A model generated the notes under the pieces. It was not told where the DNA came from, made no database searches, and worked only from the letters and a program-made list of their open reading frames with translations. The position numbers and the translations under genes are program-made. This document shows positions 40,053 to 53,669 of a stretch of DNA of 64,000 bases, piece by piece. This DNA comes from Epiperipatus broadwayi (lineage: Eukaryota; Onychophora; Udeonychophora; Euonychophora; Peripatidae), in assembly GCA_028023455.1 (NCBI GenBank), contig JAQFVV010000204.1, positions 635,501 through 699,500 on the forward strand, in the 5' to 3' direction. The stretch's first letter is position 1; every line of letters begins with the position of its first letter.

Positions 40053-43044
40053 ATGAAAATTAAAATAACAGCTTTTAACATTAGAGGAATCAATTCAATA
40101 TCAAAACTACAACATCTTAGTAAATGGATAAGTATTGTAAAACCACATATACTTGGTCTTCTAAAAACCAAAATATATAGTGGCTCACATATAGACCCAT
40201 CCAACTACTTAAACAAACATCGTTTTTGTGCTTGTTCATGTGATGCTTCAACACCATCAGCAGGTACTGAAATAATTATAACTCCCACAATCATATTTGA
40301 TAATTTTAAAATATTATACATTGATTCTCACTTATTAATTACAATGTTTCACAACTGTATCACACCCATTAACATCATTTTTGTCTACATTCCACCAGGA
40401 CTTACAATAATATCACATATCATTCTCACAATAAACTCTATGTTAACATCAACTTTTTATCCTACTATATTAATTGGTAATTTTAATATGAGTTAAAATC
40501 AATTTACAAACAAATGGCTTCACCAGCTAACAATACCTCTTATGAGTGGAGAAGTATTCCTTCCTTTACATTCAGTATCATTCCACAACAAATGATTTGC
40601 AACACTAATTGACTTATGCTTATACTCACCAATGCTTCATCACCTAATTAGATATTAAGTTGAATCCATCTTCATTCTCTGATCACTCAGCACAGACCTA
40701 TATAATAAATTTAAAAAACTTTCAAACAACAACCACTCAACTAGAAAAAACAATCTGTATGCTCATTCCAACATCAACACCAGAATTCCTATTTTCAAAA
40801 ACATATATAATGCTATGAAAACTTGATACTATCATACTTGATCCAATACAAAAGTACTTGGCATTTATCAGCATACTGTCACTCAATATAAATCATCTAA
40901 CACACAACTCACCATCACCCTCAAGGCTTCTAACAATATCAGATGATATACACAAAAGAATCACAATGTTACATCCTTCTCATAACTCACAGGAAAATAT
41001 ATATATAAGCTCACACAAATATACAATAACACATGTAACAAACTAAAGGAATACATAATTAAAGAAGCAAAAATATCTCTCTCACAAACACACACATGGT
41101 CAAGAGCATATATTACATGGGCTCTAGTATATCCACCAAAATTGTGAGTACCAATGGCATTAGACATAGAAGGAATAACATACACAGAATAGAATATGAT
41201 AAAACCTATATTTAATTATTTCAAGAAAAAACTACAAGAACATAAAAGATTCACACCTTCAGATAACTACTTTGGACAACCAGAAACAAATTATCCATTT
41301 AACATAGAACAATTTGTAGATAAACTTAATATAATTAAAAGCACATGTCATCCTGGAACAAAAGAAATACCAAAACTTGTCTTTGCACATTTGAGCCAAT
41401 TCACATCGAAATATATTTTTAATCTAGCAAATCATTTTTCTCAAAAAATGTACAACCTTAAAAAACTAAATACCCTAGCCGTAGTGCCATTTAATAAAAA
41501 AAAATTATATATCAATACTTACCAATCTAAGACCTATTTCTATGGGAACATTAGCCATAAAAATTTTAGAAAAAGTCATCAAAGATCAAATTGAACAACA
41601 CTTACTTCCATTATATCACCTCTACAATTTTAAAAAAAGAATCATCTATAGGACAAGCAGCATTATTATTAAAAACAATTATGACTACAATACAAAAGCA
41701 AAAAAAAATATGCACCAATAGCAATAAAATTAGACATCCAAGCAGCATTTGATTCAGTTTCAATTAAGATACTTTTTTAATAAATTATCCAACACCACAA
41801 TACAACCTACACTACTCTGTAATTGCCAATCTTCTCCTTAATAGACAAATTCATATCACACTCAATGGGAGAAAATCAACATCATTCACTCCAACACAAT
41901 CTATTTCATAAGGATTACCACTAATTTCACTCCTCTTCACATTCTACATAAATCTACTAATAAGAAAAGTGCAAAACATACCAGGAATACAAATTCCACA
42001 CATACAACAAAACATTCGATGTTTAGCATACATGGACTCTATCATAATTTTTTTTTGAATCACATAAAAAATTTCCAATACTACAGAAAATATTAGATTA
42101 ATACTCATCTGAATTTAAACTAAAATTCAATCCTAATAAAACAGCAACTTGGTTTATATATACAACCAAAACATATACAAAATACTTTCAAGGCAAACCC
42201 CCACTCCTTTTCTGGGATTTCCATTCTACTTGGGAACAAATGGTATGAGACAAAACATACAAAACAAGTTACTTAAATCCAGAAACAAAATATCAAACTC
42301 TCTATCAAAAGCCTACCTATCTATATTCTCAAAAGTTCAATTATTCAACATGTTTATTGCAACAAAAATAACATATTTCTCTCCAATAATAAAATTCTCT
42401 AAACATTTCACATCAAAAATATCATCACTATGCACTAAACTATTATGGGGATGCAAAGCAGTTGCAATATTAGCTAAATCTCTTAGCAAATCTACAGAAA
42501 CCAATGGATTAGGACTGCACACTCTCTACATATTCCATATACAGAAATCAATCAACATATTAGCATCAACAATAAAACAATTCCCTAAACTAAAATGTTT
42601 GCTCACAATCCACCTCTAAATTCACATTTACCTTCACTAATACAAAGTGTCACAACAATATCTACTCAAATTAACATTGAATCAACATACATATATTCAT
42701 ACTGGCAAATTTACAAACTATTATATCTAGAAAATCCTCAAGACACACAAACAACAATGATTGAAATTAGAAATTATCAATTACTAAAAAAATTCAAAAA
42801 ATGGTCATTAGAATCAAAATATTTTGATTTTATATTAAAAATAAACCTTTATGCATTACCAACATTATATTTCCTTGGATACAAACATCTATATAAAAAC
42901 ATTGATCCTTTTTGCAATCTATGCCACACAGGAGAAGAAATGCAACAACATATATTCTACTCATGCACAAGTTTATCTAATATACATAAACTATTAACAG
43001 AAACCTACCAAAGGAAAAATTACCAAAAAAATAAAATATATTGA
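40053..43044 (+). pseudogene. LINE ORF2 (B2), heavily interrupted
   Basis: The endonuclease starts MKIKITAFNIRGINS at 40,053, contains LGLLKTKIY and LIGNFNMS (Asp of GDFN changed to Asn) and is cut by a stop at 40,494. RT pieces: FNKKKLYIN..TYQ shifting near 41,520 into RPISMGTLAIKILEKVIKDQ, then LDIQAAFDSV as a decayed match, and AYMDSIIIFF, where the second catalytic Asp of the YMDD box is Ser. Later segments GFPFYLGTNGMR, LLWGCK, NGLGLHTLYIF (42,149-42,619) and CNLCHTGEEMQQHIFYSC (42,914-42,967) keep the thumb and zinc motif. The RT cannot be active. Confidence 0.82.
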
Positions 43045-43441
43045 TAATAAACATTACAATCCTTTAAAAAAACTCTACCCCAACAATATGAGTAATAGCT
43101 TTTCTACTATATGCATACTGGTGCATGAGATGTTCATTTACATTTGGTAACAATACAAGAAGACATCCAGCAACATTTACAAAAAAAAAAAAACTTCAAC
43201 AACTAAAAAAACTGGATTACAAGATTAGCCCTCCAGACATTGCAGTAGCAACATGGTCATTCATAAGACAACCATCAAACCTATAACAGAATCATCATCA
43301 AACAAAGATTATATAAACTGTAAAATACAATTGAATTTAAAATTTAGAACTTGATCCAAAGTTCATATGATTGCCTAATTAACAGAATGCAATATTTTGT
43401 TGTAAATCTATGTAACATTTGTTTAATAAAATTCTTTGAAA

Positions 43442-43618
<177 letters not shown>

Positions 43619-44538
43619 TCAATTCATTTATTTAAGTGCTAAACAACAGCAAAAAGCCAATTATAATTTGCACTTTATAATAAAAGGGATAAAACATGTG
43701 ACAAAATGAAAATATAAATATATACATGATAAAATAAAATTTGAATTTAAAATTAATCAACCATAACATTTAAGTTTAATAAAATTACAAAATTTCTTAA
43801 AACCAATATCACAAATATTAATGTTACTCCAAATCTGATTATATAAAGAGTGTAACCTAAAAAAATATATATATTTAAGAATATTAGAATGACATGCTTG
43901 AATCTGATACACAAAAACAAACCTAGTATCATAACTCGAAAAACTAACTAAAATAGTTGAAATTATATCTGATAAAATAACTTGTTTATTGACAATCTTA
44001 TAAAGATATTTAAGATTTTTATACTTCTGTCTAGACAATCATTTTACCCTCCCAAGAAATATATTTAAAAAACTTCTTCAAAACAGATTGCAACAAAATA
44101 CATTCCAGCCAAGAACTAGGATTCCAAATTATTTAACTATAAGAAATAATAGGAAGAACCAATAAAAAGAACAATTTCACCTTTGTATCATTACTGAAAA
44201 GATGCCCTTGTCTAAGAATGGCACCCATGACTTTAAAAGCCTTACCAATTGCCATTTCAAGATAAGGAATAAAATATCCATTACAAGAAACACAATTCCA
44301 AGATCTTTTTGAGATTTAAAAGAAATAATTTTATGAGAATTGATATTATAACAAAATTCTAAAACTTCAGATTTCCTGGAATAAGAAACAAAGGAATATT
44401 TCTTAAAATTAATTCACATTTTATTTAATTCACACCAAGTGCTAAAGTTATCAATATCCTTCTGAAGGAGAACACAATCATTAATAGATATAATTTTTCT
44501 TACAGTCATCAGTATAACTCAACAGAGAAGAGTGTTTC
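43619..44538 (-). mobile_element. LINE family C, copy C2 (5'-truncated)
   Basis: Its 3' end (caaattataattggcttttt, then aaataaatgaattga on the minus strand) matches C1 and runs directly into AAT tract 5. Its 5' end is cut just before the RT catalytic box and joins AAT tract 6, so AAT repeats border both sides. Confidence 0.85.
43757..44535 (-). pseudogene. LINE reverse transcriptase fragment (family C, C2)
   Basis: From the 5' side: LLSYTDDCKK (YADD changed to YTDD), INDCVLLQKDIDNFSTWC, KSEVLEFCYN and KDLGIVF, then a thumb with stops, and the C-terminal frame 44,038-43,757 (RQKYKNLKYLYKIVNKQVIL to KLKCYG). Each matches C1 in order. Several stops and a frameshift near 44,480 disable it. Confidence 0.82.
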
Positions 44539-44598
<60 letters not shown>

Positions 44599-44612
44599 TA
44601 ATAATAATAATA

Positions 44613-44650
<38 letters not shown>

Positions 44651-44672
44651 AGATAATAATAATAATGATAAT
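44539..44672. repeat. (AAT)n-(ATG)~13 tract 6 between C2 and B3
   Basis: AAT units with one slip near 44,594, then ATG units (about 44,614-44,651), then a few AAT again. Joins the C2 5' end and the B3 5' end. The ATG run mirrors the ATC run in tract 5 on the other side of C2. Confidence 0.96.
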
Positions 44673-44689
44673 ATGAAGTCCTGCTCCAT

Positions 44690-45634
44690 CAATGGAAACA
44701 AGACATCATATACAGCTATGACTGCAAACAGTAAAAAATATCAAAAAAATGCCAGCTTTATAATAAAAGTAACAGATAGCAAGAGGATAACAATCACAAG
44801 TAAGAAAAGTGAAGTTTCTTTTATAATATAATTAAATAACTTGATTTACAGAAGAAGAAATTCTTGATGCCAGAGAAAATCATAGCATCAACACAAAAAA
44901 GCAATGAGCGAATAGCACCAAAATACCTCACAATAAAGCAAAAATAAACAACAGTGCCAAAATCTATGCAAATGCTGCAAAGCAGAATGGAAAAACAACC
45001 CAGAAAATGACTCAAACCTACCACAGACAACTAGATTTCATAAGAGCAAATCAAAAAGATATTGATGCTTTTAGCCTTAGAAATGAGAACAGCCTCAATC
45101 GTAATATCAGCAACTGATAAAAATCTGATGTTATATAAAATCCCTAGAGAATTACTATATGAGGCAATAACTGCAAATAAAATATGGGACACACTATTAA
45201 GCGTTGGAGACCACCCTAACTCATTGTATCTGGTGATATAATTTTTTTGGTGAATATCAAAGAGCCAGATTTCAGCACAGATCAAAATGCTAAGAAATTA
45301 TGCCTTGATAATGGTAGACAAGAACTTACAAAACTATATCACCAGTATTAAGAACACTTACTTTGGGTATAGCATGTAGGACTTCCAAAATATGATACAG
45401 CCATTCAGTAAAACAATATATTTAAAAGCAAAATATCTCAAAGACACACCCATGCCAGTATACAGCAATAGCTTTGAATTTAAGATAAAATTAGGTGATA
45501 ATATAAATCCAGAAAGCATCTCAACACAAATTATTGACCAGAATGCAATACTATCACTCTATATAAGAGGAGTAAGACCACAATGCTATTCATGTGGAAA
45601 CCATAGGCATCCAGATCACACAAAGCCAAACTAA
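44690..45634 (+). pseudogene. LINE ORF1 with CCHC zinc knuckle (B3)
   Basis: Broken by many stops. The best segment (45,392-45,634) reads TIYLKAKYLKDTPMPVYSNS, then LSLYIRGVRPQCYSCGNHRH. This ends in a gag-type C-x2-C-x4-H knuckle whose last Cys is lost. Such knuckles follow the RNA-binding region in ORF1 proteins of many LINEs. It is the only copy in the window retaining this part of family B ORF1. Confidence 0.6.
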
Positions 45635-45829
45635 TACAAACAAACATGAATATTGCAAAAACAGGAACAAGACATAAAAATTCTGCAAGCTAATGATGAT
45701 GTGAACACAAACAAAAAAACACAGAACAACAGCAACTGGAGAATACTATGAATTAAGACACAAATAGAAACATGGAATTTTTAAACCTATCAATCAAAAA
45801 GATAAGCATGAATCAAACATTCAGTTACA

Positions 45830-48329
45830 TTTAATAATGGCAGGTTTTCATCATTAATTGACCTAGTCTTTTACTCACCAGTGTTACATCACATGATCAG
45901 CCTAACAATAAAAAACTCATCATTATCAGATCATTCTGCAATTATTGTTTAGCTGAAAAATGATTTTATAGACAGATAAATAACATCTATTGGAAACACA
46001 ATTAGAGTGCTCCTTCCATGTCGAACCCCAGAATATTTATTCTCAGAATATATATCTCTCTCTTTAAACTTAGAGACATTGAAATGGATCCAGTGCAAAC
46101 ATGGATTGCCTTTGTTGACATTATTTTATATACAATTAATGTCATAACAAAGACCACCCCATCCTCCTCAAGACTTCTAGCTCTTATAGATGAAACACAC
46201 AAGAGAATCACAAACAGCTCAACAAATAAACAAAGCTTTTCAAAAGTGATTGCCCTGAAAAAACTTTATCAATAAATCTCTGGAGAACTTAGAGAATACC
46301 TGGCAATAAAGAAAAGAAAAATCTTTTTGAGACAGACACACACATGGTCCAGACACTATATTTGCTGGGCACTGGTACAAAAGCCATCATCTAGCATACC
46401 AACAGCAATTAAAATACAAAATGATATAATCTCTGGTTACAACATGTTACTACCTCTCTACACACATTTCAAATCCAAACTTCAAGAGAAAAAAAATTCA
46501 ATCCTGCATCATTTTTTTTCAGTGAGCCAGAATAAGATACAGTATTTACTCCCAAGGACTTTATTCAAAAATTAGCATCAACACCAAACTTCTGTCATCC
46601 AGGAATGCATGGCATACCTTGTTTTGTACTGAAGCATTTAGAAAAATTTACTGCACAGTACCTATGTAATCTAGCAAACTTTCTAACAAAAAAATCTATC
46701 TTATACATGGATTATGCCCTATTTTATTAGTACAATTTACCAAAACACATGAAAAAATAACCGCACTAAACAATCTAAGGCCCATATTAATGAGTCTACT
46801 GGGTATCAAACTGCTGGAGTCAATCATTAAAACAATATAGAACCCTATATTATACCTATACTATCTAAAATGCAGTTTGCTAAAAAAAGCTCATCTACAA
46901 TGTAAGCAATCTTTCTATTCAAACCAGTTATTGATTCTGTCAGAAATCAGCATTTAATATGATTCCAATTAACTCCTTGTTGAAGCATTTGCAGACACAG
47001 CAATACTGAGATCCTTAATATATTTAATCACCAATCTTCTATTAAGTTGAGAAATACATATTACACTTAATGGTAAGAATTCACCCTCTTTTATACTTTA
47101 CTGTTCAATTCTACAAGGTTCACTGCTAAGTGCTCTTTTTTTGCTGTCTATATCAATCCCTTAATGAATATGATAGAAAAAGAATTATCAGGCATATACA
47201 TACCTGGTCTGAAAGCAAACATTTCCTGTATTGCCCACATGGATAATGTCTCGATTTTTTTAACTTCTAAAAAACAGATCTCAACTCTATTTAAAATTCT
47301 TAATTCGTACACTAATAAATACAAATTGGAGTTTAACATGGATAAATCTTCTGTATGGTCAATATATATATATATATAAGACAATTTCACACACAACATT
47401 TTAAAGAAAAGCTTAGCTCTTTTGTGGGATTCCCTTTCTATTTGAGCAACCTAGATGTTGACAAATACAAGACAAAATTAAAAATAAAAATTGAAAACAT
47501 AACTGATTCACTTTCAAAATCTTCCATATCATTGTACTCAAAAGTATCCCTGTTTAATCTATTAATTATGACTCAAATTACATGCTATTTTCCAATAATA
47601 CTATACACAAAATCTTTTACTAGTAAAATAAACTCATTATGTAGAAAGTTGCTGTGGGGAAAAAAGATTGTTTCAATTTCATTAAAATGTATTCAAGCTC
47701 CTCTAATACAAAATGGTTTGGGACTACACTCAATAAATATTTTTAACATTCAAAAGACATTAAATCTTATTTCTGCATGTGCTCATTTATTTCCATACAT
47801 GAAAGTGTTCTTCAAGATTAGCCCAATAGATAAACCACCACCAGTCAATGGATACTGGAAAATCTTGCTTACACTAATTGTCAACATTCCAAACTTTATT
47901 TATTCACCACCTCAAGATAAATTTAAAGATTGGGATGTATACGAGATAATTTGCTCTCCCTTAAATGATAAAAGACCAATTTTAAACATTAACAATAGAC
48001 AACTAACCCAAAAATCTAAATTCTGGTCATTAGAACCCAAATATTATGATTTTCTGCTCAAATTAAATCTTGAAGCACTATCAACATTACACTTTTATAG
48101 ATACAGGAGGCATTACATAAGTACAGAAGACATATTCTGGTTATGTCATATAGAAACTGAGACACAGGAACATTTTCTTTTTACCTACCCTGCCTTTGAT
48201 AATATTCACTCATCCATATCATCATTGTACAAACAAAGAAATTGTGGCATTCAAACACTTCTACAATCATTTGTTAAAGGTAGCTACCCACATATTCGAG
48301 CAGGTACTTTTATATTATTTTCACTATAG
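45830..48329 (+). pseudogene. LINE ORF2 (B3), endonuclease mostly deleted
   Basis: It begins with the endonuclease end (RFSSLIDLVFYSP, SLSDHSAIIV, 45,840-45,950), followed by fragmented RT (46,018-46,575). The catalytic box near 47,240 reads AHMDNVSIF instead of AYMDD. The thumb and C-terminus are intact over 324 codons (47,355-48,329): GFPFYLSN, LLWGKKIVS, QNGLGLHSINIF, WSLEPKYYDFLLKLN, and a zinc motif with first and last Cys lost (FWLCHIETETQEHFLFTY). It is non-functional. Confidence 0.8.
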
Positions 48330-48689
48330 TGTACAAGATGCTCCTTCATGTACAACAATAATCCAAGAAGACATCCAAATACATTCTGGAACAAAATGGA
48401 ACTACTACACTTAAGGGATAAAAAAATTGTATCCCAAAAGATGTACACAACCACTTGGTCCATATTGCAACAACACTCAAAATTATAGATGAAAAAAGAC
48501 ATAAAAAACAGAACTAAGAGCTTTATGAGTGCACAAACTGATTATATACATATATGTAAACTCAAATTTGTAAACCACATGCATAACCTTTGTTTTGTTG
48601 TATGTATATGAGGTATTTGTATTAATTTATTTGAAATAATAGCTATGTAAGGAGATTTTTCCATGAACTATTTGCTAAAAAAATTTAAT

Positions 48690-49215
48690 ATCTTGAACAA
48701 TTCTGCATTGATACAGATTTATAAGAATATCATTTGCATTAATTATAATAGTCAATTTGCTATATAATAATTGTAATTTATTTATATGTGACAATTTATC
48801 TCAATTCCATATTATTCAACCATATTCTATCATAGATACTACAAGAGTCTTAAACACATTTGAATTTACATAAGTATTAAAGTTATTACCATTACAAAAT
48901 ATAAAATCCATTATTGCAACATATTCCAATATTTTTTTAATATGTTTTATATGCAATAAATTGCTCATTTATAGAATATGGGTCAGTATAATATTGAACT
49001 TTTTTTGTGATTGCATAATGGTTATCTGCACTTATATTCATATTATTCTTAAGGCACCATTCAGAAAGATCATCTATATAAGATTGAAGCTGTAGGTGAT
49101 TTTCATAGCAAGCAATAATTTTAAATATTTTTCAGTTATCAGCATAAGACAGCAAAGTATTCTTCACTATATATTTATTTAAATCATTTATATATAAATA
49201 TATGATAACTATATA
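48690..49215 (-). pseudogene. LINE reverse transcriptase relic (family C, C3)
   Basis: Minus-strand translation from 49,210 gives IYLYINDLNKYIVKNTLLSY, ADN* (YADD decayed), then LQLQSYIDDLSEWCLKNNMN, YYTDPYSINEQ and MIEYG*IIWN. These follow C1 motif by motif from the IYIDDL block to the EYGSVVWN block. It is the oldest family C copy here, with many stops and both ends lost. It lies tail-to-tail with B3. Confidence 0.7.
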
Positions 49216-49228
49216 TATATATATAATT

Positions 49229-49890
49229 CAGCAATCGGCAATCAGTGGTCCAAAGACTACTGGTGGTCCATGATATAATTTTAGTGGTCAGCAAAGAAAT
49301 TCAGATATTATTTTAATTCACTAATCTCACTTAATAAAATTTTTAAATAATTTGTTTAAGCTGTATTATTATATGTAAAATAGAACATTATATTGCTAAT
49401 TGATTTGTTATGAAATGCTACTGTGACTTGCAAAATATCTACCTCAAATGTGTTTAATTAATTCCTACTTGGTTAACGGCATAGAAAAAGTAACAAATTA
49501 AGAATATCAAATTCTGTACAATTGGCTAGGCATTTGACTACAGAGTACTCTTGGTAATTAGGTGAACTAAAACTCAAAAATTTTATTAAGAATTTTGAAG
49601 AAAAACACATTTATAAAAATTATTAAAGAATTGAATACTATTCGTAATTATTCTTAAATAATTTTTGTAGATACGAATTAGAAAATTACACATATAAAAC
49701 AGCAAATATGTATTTATACATTTATTTTTATGAAATAAAATGAACATTATATTAACAAAAAACAAAATAAAACATAATTCTTTAACAAATTATAAAACAT
49801 ATATATATATCATACTCAATTCTCGTATTAATTCGTATATTTAAAAATTATGTTAGTTATCCGCAATATCTAAAAGGTTGCCGACCGCTG
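49229..49890. mobile_element. Non-autonomous hAT-like element
   Basis: The left end cagcaatcggcaatcagtgg and the inverted right end cagcggtcggcaacctttt match the CAG(N)GGTCGGCAACC style termini of Charlie-type hAT elements. The doubled tggtcc phrases after the left end are also typical. The flanks atataatt and atctaagt agree at 6 of 8 positions, consistent with a decayed 8-bp target duplication. The 600-bp interior is AT-rich without coding content. Confidence 0.75.
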
Positions 49891-50960
49891 ATCTAAGTAA
49901 TAATAATTGTTAGATATTAAAGTAAGATGAATAGTATCAAAGATATGAATGCAAAAAGTTTATACTTGTACATCAAATTATCAGCAATTCAATTGTTACT
50001 AATTTTTTTTCCCTTTTGAGCTAACGTAACAGTTGGTTATTAATGAATAACCAAATTGTGATTATTATATATTTTATTGTATCTATTAAGTCTTAGATAT
50101 AACCAAAAGTTTAAAAAAAAAAAACTCATGACATTTACTATATTTTGTTTTCTAATTTTTAATATTAATATTTAAATTTAAGTAATTTTTAATTATTATT
50201 ATTTTCTTTCTATCTTTTAATCATTAAACTGGTAAAAAAATATTTTTCAAAGTAATTAAAATATAATAAACTCTCAAAGCCTCAGGCTTAAAATATATAT
50301 ATATTTTCTAAGAACCCAAATAAAATAAAAAATATTGCCCTGGGTGGTGACAAACTCAAAAATCAGAAATAACGTAGATTTTAGCTATGATTAAAAACAA
50401 ATTAGTTTAATCTCAACCTGTCACTTTTTTGTTTGAATGTCACACGACCCATAGTGCAACTAATCATATGAGTTATTGAAATTCAAGCATTTATTGTTAA
50501 AGATTTTACAATTATCAATACGGTTTATATATATAGTTATCAAATAAATAATACAATAAGTTATTTTTAATTTTTAAAATGTATAATAATAAATCTATTT
50601 TTTATTATTGTTATAAATAAAAAAGACACTTGTAATTAATTATGCCTTAAATCCGTTTAAAAAAAGAAGCAGCTGCTTTTAAATATTTTTATATAAATAC
50701 ACACACAAAATAACTATAGCATATCATAATAAATGTTAATCAAAAAAAAAAAAAAATTGAAAATTCATCATTAAAAAAAACAAAAATAGTTAACTGATAA
50801 ATTAATACTCTTCATTGATTTTTTAAAATCATATATTATTATATTTGAATATATAAACACAAATATTTATATATATATAAGTGTGTGTGCATACATGAAT
50901 GAATATATATATATAAAGATAAAATAAAATTATTAAAATAATTTCTATGTTTGTTAAATA
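49891..50960. other. AT-rich non-coding DNA
   Basis: No gene is supported. A short perfect hairpin (ggttatt/aataacc) lies at about 50,034-50,051. T and A runs and short TA repeats follow. Confidence 0.5.
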
Positions 50961-51109
50961 TTAGAAAAAGATGTTCGTTTCTTGGGGAGCGAATCCAGAT
51001 TTTCTGTCTCGCCTGATAGCAATTCGATAAAGCACTTTTTTTTCTAATTTACTCAGTTGAATGACCGATTCAGGATCATTTATTTTTAATTCTGCCACAA
51101 TACTATGTA
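50961..51109 (-). CDS. Candidate 3'-terminal exon, unknown protein
   Basis: On the minus strand a polypyrimidine stretch and acceptor (ttatgcaatttag) precede an open frame of about 49 codons ending TAA at 50,961. It reads HSIVAELKINDPESVIQLSK, then LEKKVLYRIAIRRDRKSG and FAPQETNIFF. The peptide is charged and helix-like, and the DNA is clearly GC-richer than its surroundings, unlike chance frames here. No family is recognised. A second GC-richer open stretch on the same strand (about 51,300-51,490) could be an upstream exon, but its frame is ambiguous. Confidence 0.3.
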
Positions 51110-52624
51110 CTAAATTGCATAAGTCTTAAAAATAAAAATACAAATAAACAATATTTTATTTATGAATAGAAAAGTAGCCGACGGGATATTGCTATTAGTT
51201 TTGTAAACTATGAAGTAATAATTGTATAAGAATTTAAAATAAATCAAATTTTATTGCACATTTAACTATTTCATTATGTTTAAAATTGCTAAATTATTTG
51301 TTATTTAAAATTAACCGACTCAGATAATCATAATTACATTCACTAAAGATGAACAAATAGAGCCTGCTAAAATCAATTATAATCCCTAATAATGAGATCG
51401 ACCACAGAGCACCACACAACCTTATGAATATTCTAGTTCTGCTAAAATATTTTTTCCTGAACATCACAAAAATATTTGTTTTTAAAATGCCATATCAAAA
51501 ACACTAATTTTTTATGCAACTGCTTTAATTTTGAACTGATTATATCATACCATAAGAGCTAAACAACAATTGATTGGATTTTAGCATATTGTTAGATTAA
51601 TAATCATTTATATTTTTCCCAGTCATTAAAATAGTTCATATCTGTTGATTGTTAATATTTCTCTCAACCAGACTAACTTTTTTTTGACATTGATATATCA
51701 TGATGACACCATTATGATTGGGAAGTTATATTATATTTGTTTGGTGAACTCTAATTTGCATATATTTACTATTGCTGAAGACTCTGAATATTTCATGACA
51801 TAGGTTTATTCTGAATACAAACAATAATGTAAATATCTAGATAATAATACTTCAATTCATCTACTCTATGTAGCCAAATATTTGTTTTAATAACGTGAGA
51901 AAATATTACTTTTTTTATTATCTTCCAAATATCTTTTTTAAACATTATTGGTTATTTTGGCTTTTTAAATAATAAGAGAATTGTTATTTCTTAAAAAATT
52001 TAAACTTTTTTTTGTGAGAGGAAAAGTTGAAAATGTATCGAGATCTCTTTACATATTCTATAGTTCCAATTTACATAAACTCAGAAATTATTGATGAAAA
52101 CATCAACGGGATACCATATTTATTAAATTATCACAGTTATTTCTAAATGTTGTGAACTGAACCTTGTCTATATATATATAAAATTAAATATTTATGATCT
52201 AAACAAGTTAAAATGTACAGCAATTTTTATATAAAAGTAACTAAAAATATATGTCACTCTGGCATTGCTTGAAAGACATCAATTTCTATTGACAGACGTA
52301 AGAATAAATTATTTTACTCTAGTACCCAATAATAGCTTTTATATCTTGTGTTTAATTAGAAATCAATGGAGATCTTTTATTTTTAAGCCAATCTTGTCAT
52401 GTGGATTTATACCCAGACAGCTAATTTTATAAGTATGAGAACTTAGAAGACTCCCATTTTCTTTTGACATTCTATAAATAATAATTCATCTCCTGAGAGG
52501 TATATATGTGTAGATGAAATATTTTCAAGTATTTGAATATTACAGCAAAGTAGTTTAAACGTAGGTCCATCAATAAATAATTGATCGTTTATACATATTT
52601 CTATTTATTATTATTATATGAAAA
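51110..52624. other. Non-coding DNA
   Basis: Mostly AT-rich. About 51,300-51,490 on the minus strand is GC-richer and open in one frame for about 60 codons (MFRKKYFSRTRIF...LCGALWSISLLG); a second frame is also protein-like over part of it. Nothing further can be assigned. Confidence 0.4.
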
Positions 52625-53335
52625 ATAAAAATAGCCCCACACTTATTAACATATATGTATATAAGATATTCCCAGTGATTAATATTATATACTATATGAA
52701 GATTAATACTCAAACCATTGGTTTATTAAGTAAATAAAATATTTTCCAATATAAAACGCAAGCCAAAACTTTTTTTTAAAAAATATCAGATCATCTTCTC
52801 TCCTTACCTCATCTTTTTATATAAGAAAATGAGATAATGAAAGTAGACTATTCATTCTTTTCTTTAAAAAGTTCTGACCTGTGCTTTGGATTGAACGTAT
52901 TTTTCTTCTTATATGATAAGACGAGGTAAAGAGAGAAGCCGATCTGTTTTTTTTTTCTTTTAAAAAGTTTTGTATTCTGCTTTGGATTGAGAATATTTCA
53001 TTTACTTGATAAACTGATAGTTTGAGTATTAATCTCATTATATTACATAATAATAATTCTTGGGAATATCTTATATTTACATACGTCATTCCTTGAGTAT
53101 AAACTGAAAGTTTTTACAAATGCCAATTAAAATAATATAAATAAATTTAAAAATAGCTTTAAAAAGTAATATGATTGATTTAAATATTCATGCTTTCTTT
53201 TCAAAATGCTTCAGATAAACTTCTATATAAAAAGATGAGAAGATGGTCTATTCTTTCTTCTAAAAAGGTTTTGTCTTGTTCTTTGGATTGAGAGTATTTT
53301 CTTTATTTGATAAACTGATAGTTTGAGTATTAATC
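52625..53335. repeat. Imperfect ~450-bp fold-back repeat plus a third direct copy
   Basis: Left arm (about 52,640-52,855) and right arm (about 52,880-53,095) are inverted copies centred near 52,868. Matching pairs include atactcaaaccat/tagtttgagtatt, agatattccca/tgggaatatct and cttctctccttacct/aggtaaagagagaag. A third copy of the core (ggattgagagtattttcttt to tagtttgagtattaatct) lies at 53,220-53,335 in the same direction as the right arm. The layout suits a fold-back or MITE-like element with a local duplication. No coding content. Confidence 0.65.
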
Positions 53336-53606
53336 TTGATATATGTATGACAAAATCCCATTCCTGTCATATGTGAGAATGATATAGTGAAAGTTATCAA
53401 AACTGTCAATATAGGCAATAAAATAAAGTGTTCATATCTCTATAACAATATAGATTATTCACTAAGTCAGCTGCATATAATCAGGCAAGGGATAATATCT
53501 AGCTTAATAAATGAGTAGTAAAAGTTATAAATATATTTCCATAAAATGATTTGCATCAAAACCTGGGTACAGAAAATTTGTAACATTTTAATTAAACTAT
53601 AGTAAT

Positions 53607-53611
<5 letters not shown>

Positions 53612-53668
<57 letters not shown>
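53612..53668. repeat. (CT)n-(TA)n compound microsatellite
   Basis: About 16 CT units followed by about 12 TA units, directly next to the palindrome. Confidence 0.95.
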
Positions 53669-53669
53669 G

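Larger units (their letters stand above)
44673..48641 (+). mobile_element. LINE family B, copy B3
   Basis: The 5' end lies deeper in ORF1 than in B1 or B2, and the 3' end is at the conserved family terminus (attaatttatttgaaataat). Most of the endonuclease is deleted between about 45,650 and 45,830. Only two AAT-like units remain as tail before family C relic C3, so the same B-then-C tail-to-tail layout seen at tract 5 recurs. Confidence 0.82.

Noticed and set aside
44821-45285. Minus-strand frames of 69 and 84 codons
   Set aside because: They lie antisense to degraded family B ORF1 and have no family features.
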